Source of the DNA: Oxalobacteraceae bacterium
GTDB lineage: Bacteria > Pseudomonadota > Gammaproteobacteria > Burkholderiales > Burkholderiaceae_D
NCBI GenBank assembly: GCA_947446335.1
Contig: CANFGA010000276.1
Location: forward strand, 1 to 5,090
Length of the DNA stretch: 5,090 nt
Direction: 5' to 3'
The position numbers and the translations under genes are program-made. Shown here piece after piece: positions 1 to 5,090 of the stretch. The notes beneath the pieces are model-generated. The model searched no databases, had not been told where the DNA came from, and saw only the letters and a program-made list of their open reading frames with translations. The first letter of the stretch is position 1. Every line of letters begins with the position of its first letter.

Positions 1-99
1 ATATCCGAGGCGGCCTTGCCGGGCGACCAGATCGTGGTCATGAGCAATGGCGGCTTCGGTGGCATTCACCAGAAGATCCTGCAGGCGCTGGCGTCATGA
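1..99 (+). CDS. mpl: Mpl, UDP-N-acetylmuramate:L-alanyl-gamma-D-glutamyl-meso-diaminopimelate ligase (3' end only)
   Basis: Only the last 32 codons are present, in frame 1, ending at TGA 97-99. The readable peptide contains VMSNGGFGGIHQKIL, close to the C-terminal signature of Mpl, the cytoplasmic Mur-ligase-family enzyme that joins recycled murein tripeptide to UDP-MurNAc using ATP. The Gly-rich SNGGFGGIH stretch followed by a short amphipathic helix is what separates Mpl from MurC in my recollection of the family. The catalytic ATP-binding and central domains lie outside the window, so intactness cannot be judged. The stop overlaps the start of the next gene by four bases (ATGA, 96-99), which suggests translational coupling. 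The call rests on a short tail but the motif is distinctive. Confidence 0.85.
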   Translation: MSEAALPGDQIVVMSNGGFGGIHQKILQALAS

Positions 100-686
100 T
101 TCTTTACCTGCATGGTTTTCGTTCGTCGCCGCTGTCGATGAAGGCGCGCCTGGTCAGCGAGCGCTTGCTGGCGCTGGGCGTTGAGCATCTTTGCCCGCAA
201 TTGCCGGCCTCGCCCAAGGAGGCGATCGTGCTGGCGTTGTCCTTGCTGGAAGGCACTCCTGCGGATCAGGTCCAGTTGATCGGCTCATCGTTGGGCGGTT
301 ATTACGCGACCTTCCTGGCCGAGCGCCTCGGTTGCCGCGCGGTATTGCTGAACCCGGCGATCCACCCGCTGCAAGACTTGGAGCGCCATGTCGGCGTCGG
401 CACGCAATTTCACACCGATCATCCGTTCGACTTCAAGCGCGAATACATCGCCCAATTGAGCGCCATCGCCGTCAAACACATCACGCAGCCGCAGCGCTAT
501 TTTCTGCTCGCTGCCACCGGCGACGAAGTGCTCGATTACCGGGCCATGGTTGCCCATTATCCGGGTGCGCAGCAGCGCGTGATCGCCGGCAGCGACCATG
601 GCATCGCCGAGTTCGCAGATTATTTGCCTGAGGTGCTGGCGTTTTGCGGTGTCGGCAATGACTCTGCCCCAGCCACAACGGGATGA
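96..686 (+). CDS. yqiA: YqiA-family alpha/beta-hydrolase (UPF0227 esterase)
   Basis: The 196-residue protein matches the length of the YqiA/UPF0227 family (E. coli YqiA is about 193). It starts MILYLHGFRSSP, giving the first beta strand and the HGF oxyanion-hole turn typical of this family. The nucleophile elbow is GSSLGG at residues 63-68, with Ser65 as the likely nucleophile. NPAIHP follows at 86-91. TGDEVLDY at 141-148 offers Asp143 as the likely acid, and SDHG at 166-169 offers His168 as the catalytic base. No signal peptide or membrane segment is seen, so it should be cytoplasmic. YqiA hydrolyses short-chain acyl or CoA esters in vitro; the natural substrate is unclear. ATG 96 is chosen because it overlaps the mpl stop (ATGA) and begins exactly at the conserved first strand. 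The upstream Shine-Dalgarno is weak (AGG at 83-85), which fits coupling to mpl. The gene ends in a second ATGA overlap with ubiC. The last 10 or so residues are low-complexity and probably dispensable. Confidence 0.9.
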   Translation: MILYLHGFRSSPLSMKARLVSERLLALGVEHLCPQLPASPKEAIVLALSLLEGTPADQVQLIGSSLGGYYATFLAERLGCRAVLLNPAIHPLQDLERHVGVGTQFHTDHPFDFKREYIAQLSAIAVKHITQPQRYFLLAATGDEVLDYRAMVAHYPGAQQRVIAGSDHGIAEFADYLPEVLAFCGVGNDSAPATTG

Positions 687-1273
687 GAAATGCTGCGCTG
701 CGCCTCGCCCTCTGGCACCGCCACGTGAATGCGGTCAACGCACCGCCCGCGCTGCGCCATTGGCTGATTGGCGCCGGTTCGCTCACGGCCAAACTGACTG
801 CGCATTGCCAAGTGTTCAGAGTTCAGCGCCTCGATCAGCTTCGCGCGCCGTGCCTGCAAGATGAAGCGGCCTTGATCGGCCTGGGGCGGCGTGGCCAGGT
901 CCGCGCGCGCACCGTCTTGCTGCGCTGTGACGAACGCCCGGTCGTTTTCGCGCATACCGTGATGCCATTGACGGCGACGGCGTCGGACTGGCCACTCTTT
1001 GGTGCGCTGGGCGAACGCTCGCTCGGTTCGACCCTGTTTGGCGACCCGCAGGTAGAGCGCGGCGCGCTCGAATATGCGCGTTTGCGCCCGGCGCACCCGC
1101 TGGCGCAGCGCGCGGCAAGGGCGCTTGGTGCAGCCGCATTTACTACCCTGTATGCACGGCGTTGCCTGTACACCCGCAAGCGCGGCTTGCTGCTGGTGAC
1201 CGAGGTCTTCCTGCCGGCCGTGGCGGATTTGATTTCCATCAAGGCCAGCCTCGATGAACCAGACGATGAATGA
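683..1273 (+). CDS. ubiC: Chorismate lyase (chorismate--pyruvate lyase) UbiC
   Basis: The 196-residue protein carries the UbiC landmarks in order: HWLIGAGSLTAKL at 26-38, VRARTVLLRCDERPVVFAHTVMP at 73-95, WPLFGALGERSLGSTLF at 103-119, YARRCLYTRKRGLLLVTEVFLP at 157-178. The enzyme removes pyruvate from chorismate to give 4-hydroxybenzoate, the ring precursor of ubiquinone, in the cytoplasm. By alignment in my head, Arg76 and Glu174 correspond to the ligand-binding Arg76 and Glu155 of E. coli UbiC. Position 91 is His where E. coli has Arg (RTVIP), a possible lineage variant. The protein is about 30 residues longer than the E. coli enzyme (165), mostly through the N-terminus, an insertion near 130-155 and a short acidic tail after residue 180. 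ATG 683 overlaps the yqiA stop (ATGA, 683-686), so translation is probably coupled; there is only a weak GGG just upstream. An aroE gene lies about 3 kb downstream in the same orientation. Confidence 0.93.
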   Translation: MRNAALRLALWHRHVNAVNAPPALRHWLIGAGSLTAKLTAHCQVFRVQRLDQLRAPCLQDEAALIGLGRRGQVRARTVLLRCDERPVVFAHTVMPLTATASDWPLFGALGERSLGSTLFGDPQVERGALEYARLRPAHPLAQRAARALGAAAFTTLYARRCLYTRKRGLLLVTEVFLPAVADLISIKASLDEPDDE

Positions 1274-1371
1274 CGCAATGAACGCAACACCACCGGTTGA
1301 CTGAACATGGCGCCGCGAACGCGCCGCGACCGACACACCCACCAAACGACTATGGCAATCAGAATATGGCA
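1274..1371 (+). other. Intergenic gap between ubiC and the RNB ribonuclease gene
   Basis: This is the only sizeable non-coding gap in the window. I find no stem-loop followed by a T-run, so there is no intrinsic terminator for ubiC. TTGACT at 1297-1302 resembles a sigma-70 -35 box, but the bases 16-18 further on are GC-rich with no -10 element. The gap holds a tandem 11-base near-repeat (1310-1320 and 1321-1331, 10 of 11 identical), a 9-base direct repeat (1351-1359 and 1365-1373, the second copy running into the start codon), and a possible short leader ORF (1307-1375). A promoter for the downstream genes could lie here or inside ubiC but cannot be placed with confidence. Confidence 0.6.
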
Positions 1372-1375
1372 ATGA
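1307..1375 (+). other. Possible 22-residue leader ORF ahead of the RNB gene
   Basis: An ATG at 1307 opens a frame of 22 codons, MAPRTRRDRHTHQTTMAIRI followed by WQ, and ends at TGA 1373-1375. This stop overlaps the proposed ribonuclease start at 1372 as ATGA, the same arrangement as the two upstream gene junctions. The peptide is strongly basic (five Arg, two His). A second in-frame ATG at 1352 would give a 7-residue version. No good Shine-Dalgarno precedes ATG 1307 or ATG 1352. In GC-rich DNA a stop-free run of this size is common, so chance is the default explanation. Confidence 0.15.
1351..1373 (+). repeat. 9-base direct repeat TATGGCAAT at the ribonuclease start
   Basis: TATGGCAAT occurs at 1351-1359 and again at 1365-1373, 14 bases apart. 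Each copy contains an ATG (1352 and 1366), and the second copy also supplies the first two bases of ATG 1372. The ATGs at 1366 and 1372 are in the ribonuclease frame; the one at 1352 is not. The repeat could be a chance duplication that created alternative starts. Confidence 0.5.
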
Positions 1376-3441
1376 ATTTATTTTTCGAAGAATCCGGCGA
1401 CTTCAAGGTCGGCACGATGTTGTCCCATGCGGGCGAGGCGTATCAGGTCGAGATGGCAAGTGGCAAGCGCACCAAGGTCAAGGTCAAGGATGTGCTGCTG
1501 CAATATGAACATCCGGCGCCCGAGGTGCTGCAGGAGCAAGCCAGGGAAATCGCCGCTTCCATCGATCTCGATTTTCTGTGGGAAGTGGCGGGTCAGGAAG
1601 AATTCGGCTTTGCCGAACTGGGCGCCGAATATTTCGGCCACACCGCGCTGCCGCATGAAGCGGCCGGCTTGATCCTGTGTCTGCATTCGGCGCCTATCTA
1701 TTTTTACAAGAAAGGGCGCGGCCACTACAAGGCGGCGCCGGAAGCGTCGCTGCGCGCGGCCCAGGCCGGCATCGAAAGGAAGAAACAGCAGGCGCTGGTC
1801 CAGGCTGGCTATGTCGACGAGTTGAAGCAACACCGCTTGCCGCCGGCGCTGCAGGCGCTGGTGTTGCCGCTGCTGTTCAAGCCCGACAAGAACACGATCG
1901 AATACAAGGCGCTGGAAGCGGCCTGCGATGAAATGCACATGAGCGCGCCGCGCCTGATGCTGGCCGCCGGCGGCATCGCCACGGCGAAGGACTTGCATCT
2001 GTCGAAATTCCTGTTCGAAAATTTCCCGAAAGGGGCAGGCTTTTCCGATGGCATCGCGGTGCCCGCCGTGCCGAAGAACTTGCCGCTGGCAGCGGTGGCG
2101 GCTTTTTCGATCGATGACGTGACCACCACCGAGATCGACGATGCGTTTTCGGTCGTGGTACAAGACGATGGCAATGTCTGCATCGGCATCCATATCGCCG
2201 CGCCTGCGCTGGCGATCCGGCCCGACGATGTGATCGACAAGATCGCGCGCGCGCGCATGTCGACCGTGTACATGCCCGGCGACAAGATCACGATGCTGCC
2301 GGACCATATCGTGGAAGCCTTCACGCTGGCCGAGGGCCGCAATTGCCCGGCGCTGTCGCTGTATGCGACGCTCAATCCGCTTGACTGGACGCTGCTGAAG
2401 ATGGAAACGCGCGCCGAACTGGTGCCGATCGCGCGCAACTTGCGCCACAACGATCTGGACCAGATGGTGACCGAAGAAACGCTGGCCAGCGGCGAGGGCG
2501 AGTATCCGCACAAGGCGGAACTGGGGCTGTTGTGGCAGTGGGCGCAGCAACTCGAGCAGGGCCGGATGCAAAAGCGCGAAGCCTTCGGTTTACGCCCGGA
2601 GCAGAACAACCGCATCGATTTCAACTTCTATGTCGAAGACGACGTGGTCAGCCTGGTGCGCCGCAAGCGCGGTGCGCCGCTCGACAAGATCGTCGCCGAG
2701 CTGATGATCTTTGCCAACAGCAACTGGGGCAAGATGATGCACGAACACGGCGTGCCCGGCATCTATCGCAGCCAGGGTGGCGGCACCGGTGGCTGGGCCA
2801 CCAAGATGCAAGTGCGCATGGTGACGCACGCGGCGCCGCACCAGGGGCTGGGCGTCGATCAATACGCGTGGAGCACCTCGCCGCTGCGGCGCTATACCGA
2901 TCTGGTCAACCAGTGGCAGATCATCGCTTGCGCCGAGCACGGCGTGGCGGCGCCTTTGGTGGCGCCGTTCAAGCCGCGCGACGCCAACCTGTTTGCGATC
3001 GTCTCCGCTTTCGATGCCGCTTACGCTGCCTATGGCGATTTCCAGTCGAACATGGAGCGCTATTGGTGCTTGCGCTGGCTGGGGCAGGAACAGGCCCGGC
3101 AAGTCGAGGCCGTGGTGCTGAAGGACGAATTGCTGCGCCTGGTCGAGATTCCGCTGGTGATCAAGCTGGCCGGCATGCCGCAAGTGGCGCGCGGGACCCA
3201 GGTCACGCTCGACATCTTGCGCTGGGATGAAATCGATCTGTCGGTCGAGGCGCGCTTGCTGGAGATCGAAGCGGCGCCCGGCGCAGCGTTGGCTGAACCC
3301 GAACCCGATGCCGAAGAGGCTGCGGACGAGGCAGAAGGTAAAGCAGAAGACAGCGCGAGCGTCAATCTGCCCGAGGATGCCGAAGAGGAATTGGCCGAAC
3401 TGGCCAGTCCGACCGTCATTTCCGAGCCTGCAGTCGAGTAA
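1372..3441 (+). CDS. RNB-domain exoribonuclease (RNase II/R superfamily, winged-helix N-terminal type)
   Basis: The 689-residue protein degrades RNA 3'-to-5' hydrolytically by family membership. A small beta-barrel-like segment (about 8-43, ending GKRTKVKVKDVLL) and a winged-helix-like region (about 55-130) replace the cold-shock domains of E. coli RNase II, as known for Deinococcus RNase II-type enzymes. The RNB core runs from about 230 to 525. Its metal site is IDDVTTTEIDDAF, giving Asp248, Glu254, Asp256 and Asp257; Glu254 stands where E. coli RNase II has Asp207. The second signature is STSPLRRYTDLVNQ, with Arg506 and Arg507 near the active site. An S1-like RNA-binding domain follows (about 577-633). 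The last 56 residues (634-689) are Ala/Glu-rich with 18 acidic residues and one Lys, and look disordered. The frame is open from TTG 1297, but homology begins at MNLFFEESG, so ATG 1372 is preferred; ATG 1366 (adds Met-Ala) is equally possible. No strong ribosome site is seen before either. Calling it rnb or rnr would overstate orthology. Confidence 0.92.
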   Translation: MNLFFEESGDFKVGTMLSHAGEAYQVEMASGKRTKVKVKDVLLQYEHPAPEVLQEQAREIAASIDLDFLWEVAGQEEFGFAELGAEYFGHTALPHEAAGLILCLHSAPIYFYKKGRGHYKAAPEASLRAAQAGIERKKQQALVQAGYVDELKQHRLPPALQALVLPLLFKPDKNTIEYKALEAACDEMHMSAPRLMLAAGGIATAKDLHLSKFLFENFPKGAGFSDGIAVPAVPKNLPLAAVAAFSIDDVTTTEIDDAFSVVVQDDGNVCIGIHIAAPALAIRPDDVIDKIARARMSTVYMPGDKITMLPDHIVEAFTLAEGRNCPALSLYATLNPLDWTLLKMETRAELVPIARNLRHNDLDQMVTEETLASGEGEYPHKAELGLLWQWAQQLEQGRMQKREAFGLRPEQNNRIDFNFYVEDDVVSLVRRKRGAPLDKIVAELMIFANSNWGKMMHEHGVPGIYRSQGGGTGGWATKMQVRMVTHAAPHQGLGVDQYAWSTSPLRRYTDLVNQWQIIACAEHGVAAPLVAPFKPRDANLFAIVSAFDAAYAAYGDFQSNMERYWCLRWLGQEQARQVEAVVLKDELLRLVEIPLVIKLAGMPQVARGTQVTLDILRWDEIDLSVEARLLEIEAAPGAALAEPEPDAEEAADEAEGKAEDSASVNLPEDAEEELAELASPTVISEPAVE

Positions 3442-3455
3442 ATCCTGGCCCCAGC

Positions 3456-4337
3456 ATGAAGCCACCTCGACAAAATCGCTTCTTGATCATCGCCATCGCG
3501 CTCTCGCTGCTGGCGCATGGTGGATTGCTGACGCTGCATTTTGTCGCGCCGCGCGCGCTGTTGCCGGAGCCGACCGACCCGGGCCTGGAAGTGATCCTGG
3601 TCAATGCCAAGCATGCCGCCAAGCCGCAAAAGGCCCAGGCGCTGGCGCAGGCCAACCTCGATGGTGGCGGCAATGCCGATGCCGGTCGCGCCAAGTCGCC
3701 GCTGCCGGACATGCGCAAGACACAAGATGGCGACAGCTTCCAGGCGACCAAGCGCCGCATCGCCGCGCTCGAGCAAGCGCGGCGCGACTTGCTGACCCAG
3801 GCCAACCGGCCTTCGTCGTTCACGGCACCGCGCCCGACAGAAAACAAGGAGCCCGATCCGGCGCCAAGCGGTGCCGATCTGTTCGACAGCAGCCGGGCGA
3901 TCGCGCGCATGGCGGCCGAGATCAGCCAGGATATCGACGACCAGAACAAGCGCCCGCGCAAGACTTTCATCACGCCCAGCACCCAGGAAGTGGGCTATGC
4001 GATGTATTACAAGACGATGCAAAAGCGGATCGAGGAAACCGGCACGCTCAATTTTCCCGTACAAAACGGCAACAAGCTGTATGGCGAACTGCTGGTCTAC
4101 ATCCCGGTATTCCAGGATGGCACGATTTACCAGAAGGGCGGCGGAATCCAGGTCAGGAAAAGCTCGGGCAATCCGGCGCTCGACGCCGCTGCCGTCGCGA
4201 TCGTGCGCCGCTCGGCGCCGTTCGGCCGTTTTCCGCCCAACATGCTGTCCAACGACAGAGATGACTTGTGGGTCATCATCACCCGCTTCAAATTCACCCG
4301 GGAAGAAAAAATGGAAGCCAAGCTCAGTGGAGAATAA
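3456..4337 (+). CDS. TonB-family energy-transducer-like inner-membrane protein
   Basis: The 293-residue protein has a short basic N-terminus (KPPRQNR), one membrane segment at about 9-30 that acts as an uncleaved anchor, a long periplasmic linker (about 35-180), and a C-terminal TonB-like domain at about 181-283. The anchor has Ser17 and His21 in SLLAH, matching the Ser-x3-His spacing of the TonB transmembrane helix that contacts ExbB/ExbD. The C-terminal domain includes YYKTMQKRIEETGTLNFP, GELLVYIPVFQDGTI and NPALDAAAVAIVRRSAPFGRFPP, the usual TonB-fold order of helix, strands and helix. The linker is unusual: it has few of the Pro-Glu/Pro-Lys repeats of classical TonB, with charged, probably helical stretches near 96-116 and 145-165 instead, somewhat TolA-like. 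No exbB or exbD is visible. It starts 14 bases after the ribonuclease stop without a clear Shine-Dalgarno and ends one base before aroE, so it is probably in the same transcript. Which outer-membrane partner it serves, if any, is unknown. Confidence 0.87.
   Translation: MKPPRQNRFLIIAIALSLLAHGGLLTLHFVAPRALLPEPTDPGLEVILVNAKHAAKPQKAQALAQANLDGGGNADAGRAKSPLPDMRKTQDGDSFQATKRRIAALEQARRDLLTQANRPSSFTAPRPTENKEPDPAPSGADLFDSSRAIARMAAEISQDIDDQNKRPRKTFITPSTQEVGYAMYYKTMQKRIEETGTLNFPVQNGNKLYGELLVYIPVFQDGTIYQKGGGIQVRKSSGNPALDAAAVAIVRRSAPFGRFPPNMLSNDRDDLWVIITRFKFTREEKMEAKLSGE
4329..4332 (+). promoter_or_regulatory. Ribosome binding site for aroE
   Basis: GGAG at 4329-4332, within GTGGAGAA, lies six bases before ATG 4339. 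It is the clearest Shine-Dalgarno in the window and sits inside the last codons of the TonB-like gene. It fixes the aroE start and suggests aroE can be translated independently of its neighbour. Confidence 0.7.
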
Positions 4338-4338
4338 A

Positions 4339-5090
4339 ATGCGCCAGTTTGATCGTTATTGCCTGTTCGGCAATCCTGTGGCGCACAGCAAGTCGCCCGC
4401 CATCCATGCCGCATTTGCGGCCCAGACCGGGGAAGCCATCGTCTACGAGCGGCGCCTGGCCGCTCTGGATGCTTTTGCCAGCACTGTGCATGAATTCATT
4501 GTTGACGGCGGCCTGGGCGCCAACGTGACGGTGCCCTTCAAGATCGAGGCCTGCGCGCTGGCCGATGCGCTGAGCGTGCGCGCCGAAGCGGCCGGCGCCG
4601 TCAACACGCTCAGCTTTCGCGATGGCGTCATTTTTGGCGACAATACCGATGGCGCCGGCCTGGTGGCTGACATCATCTTGAATGCGCAGCAAGCCATTAC
4701 CGGCCAGCGCATCTTGTTGCTGGGCGCAGGCGGCGCCGCGCGCGGGGTGATCTTGCCGCTGCTGGGCCAGCAGCCGGCCCAATTGCTGATCGCCAACCGC
4801 ACGCGTGCCAGCGCCGATGCGCTGGTGGCGCAGTTTTCGCAGCAACAAGACCACCCCGGCCAACTTGCGGCGGTCGCGTTCGATGAACCGGGTGCGCCAT
4901 TCGACATCATCATCAACGCCACCTCGGCCAGCCTGAGTGGCGTGGCGCTGCCACTATCACCAAGCTTGTTCGGACCCCGGACGCTGGCGCTGGACATGAT
5001 GTATGGCGCGCAACCGACCGTGTTCATGCAGTTCGCCGCCAGCCACGGTGCGCGCACCCGCGATGGCCTGGGGATGCTGGTCGAGCAAGC
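4339..5090 (+). CDS. aroE: Shikimate dehydrogenase (NADP+) AroE, 3' end beyond window
   Basis: The frame is open from ATG 4339 to the window edge (250 full codons). AroE reduces 3-dehydroshikimate to shikimate with NADPH, the fourth step of the cytoplasmic shikimate pathway. The shikimate-binding motif GNPVAHSKSP is at 11-20 with Ser17 and Ser19. The catalytic Lys68 lies in NVTVPFK (62-68) and its partner Asp104 in NTDG (102-105). The NADP-binding loop GAGGAARGV is at 129-137 and the NADP-phosphate clamp NRTR at 153-156. INATSASLSG at 192-201, DMMYGAQPT at 219-227 and RDGLGMLVEQ at 241-250 complete the family pattern. All expected catalytic and cofactor residues are present. Typical AroE is about 270-280 residues, so roughly 20-30 are missing off the end. 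One base separates it from the TonB-like gene. In related bacteria I recall mtgA (a monofunctional transglycosylase) following aroE, which cannot be seen here. Confidence 0.95.
   Translation, partial: MRQFDRYCLFGNPVAHSKSPAIHAAFAAQTGEAIVYERRLAALDAFASTVHEFIVDGGLGANVTVPFKIEACALADALSVRAEAAGAVNTLSFRDGVIFGDNTDGAGLVADIILNAQQAITGQRILLLGAGGAARGVILPLLGQQPAQLLIANRTRASADALVAQFSQQQDHPGQLAAVAFDEPGAPFDIIINATSASLSGVALPLSPSLFGPRTLALDMMYGAQPTVFMQFAASHGARTRDGLGMLVEQ

Noticed and set aside
1297..1325. Possible sigma-70 promoter from TTGACT
   Set aside because: The -35-like hexamer has no A/T-rich -10 at 16-18 bases spacing; the downstream bases are GC-rich.
620..1372. Minus-strand ORF (250 codons) covering ubiC and the gap
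   Set aside because: No family motifs, Arg/Ala/Gln-rich composition and complete overlap with a well-supported ubiC.
1378..2571. Long minus-strand ORF (397 codons) opposite the ribonuclease gene
   Set aside because: Its product is rich in Arg, Gln and His with no recognisable domain, as expected from the antisense frame of a GC-rich gene. The plus-strand frame has clear RNB motifs.
3442..3455. Terminator or promoter between the ribonuclease and TonB-like genes
   Set aside because: The 14-base gap is too short and has no stem-loop or T-run.
3060..4064. Minus-strand ORF (334 codons) opposite the ribonuclease tail and TonB-like gene
   Set aside because: The Ser/Ala-rich low-complexity stretch is just the reverse of the acidic tail coding region; no motif or ribosome site supports it.
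3227..4264. Plus-strand ORF (345 codons) spanning the ribonuclease end and the TonB-like gene
   Set aside because: It is an out-of-frame shadow: Arg/Gln/Ala-rich without domains, while the two other frames encode recognisable proteins with proper start and stop spacing.
1..5090. Mobile element, CRISPR, tRNA or defence-system content
   Set aside because: No terminal inverted repeats, transposase or integrase motifs, regular spaced repeats or cloverleaf-like segments were seen; all six genes are housekeeping-type and collinear.

Overview
The window is a GC-rich, densely packed stretch of bacterial chromosome with six genes, all on the plus strand. It looks like Betaproteobacteria, most likely Burkholderiales and perhaps Oxalobacteraceae (Janthinobacterium, Massilia or Herbaspirillum-like). 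That placement rests on protein character, the codon preference for G or C, and my memory that an RNB ribonuclease, a TonB-like protein and aroE sit together in this group. It was not tested by a search.

Layout. Bases 1-99 are the 3' end of mpl (murein tripeptide recycling ligase). Bases 96-686 encode a YqiA-type alpha/beta hydrolase and 683-1273 encode chorismate lyase (UbiC). Both junctions are 4-base ATGA stop/start overlaps, so these three genes are very probably co-transcribed and translationally coupled. A 98-base gap (1274-1371) follows. It holds no convincing promoter or terminator, but it contains short direct repeats and a possible 22-codon leader ORF that ends in an ATGA overlap with the next gene. 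Bases 1372-3441 encode an RNB-domain exoribonuclease of the type that has an N-terminal winged-helix region instead of cold-shock domains, plus an acidic C-terminal tail. After 14 bases comes a membrane-anchored TonB-family protein (3456-4337). After 1 more base comes aroE, shikimate dehydrogenase (4339 to the window end), which is cut off about 20 residues before its expected stop.

Functionally this is a housekeeping region: cell-wall recycling (mpl), an ester hydrolase, the first committed step of ubiquinone synthesis (ubiC, which uses chorismate), RNA decay, a periplasm-spanning energy-transducer-like protein, and the shikimate pathway (aroE, which leads to chorismate). AroE and UbiC act upstream and downstream of the same metabolite, but their proximity need not mean co-regulation.

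I see no mobile element, CRISPR array, tRNA, rRNA or defence system, and nothing that supports a new multi-gene system. The points most worth a second look are the gap before the ribonuclease gene, the ribonuclease's variant active site and tail, and the TonB-like protein without visible partners.
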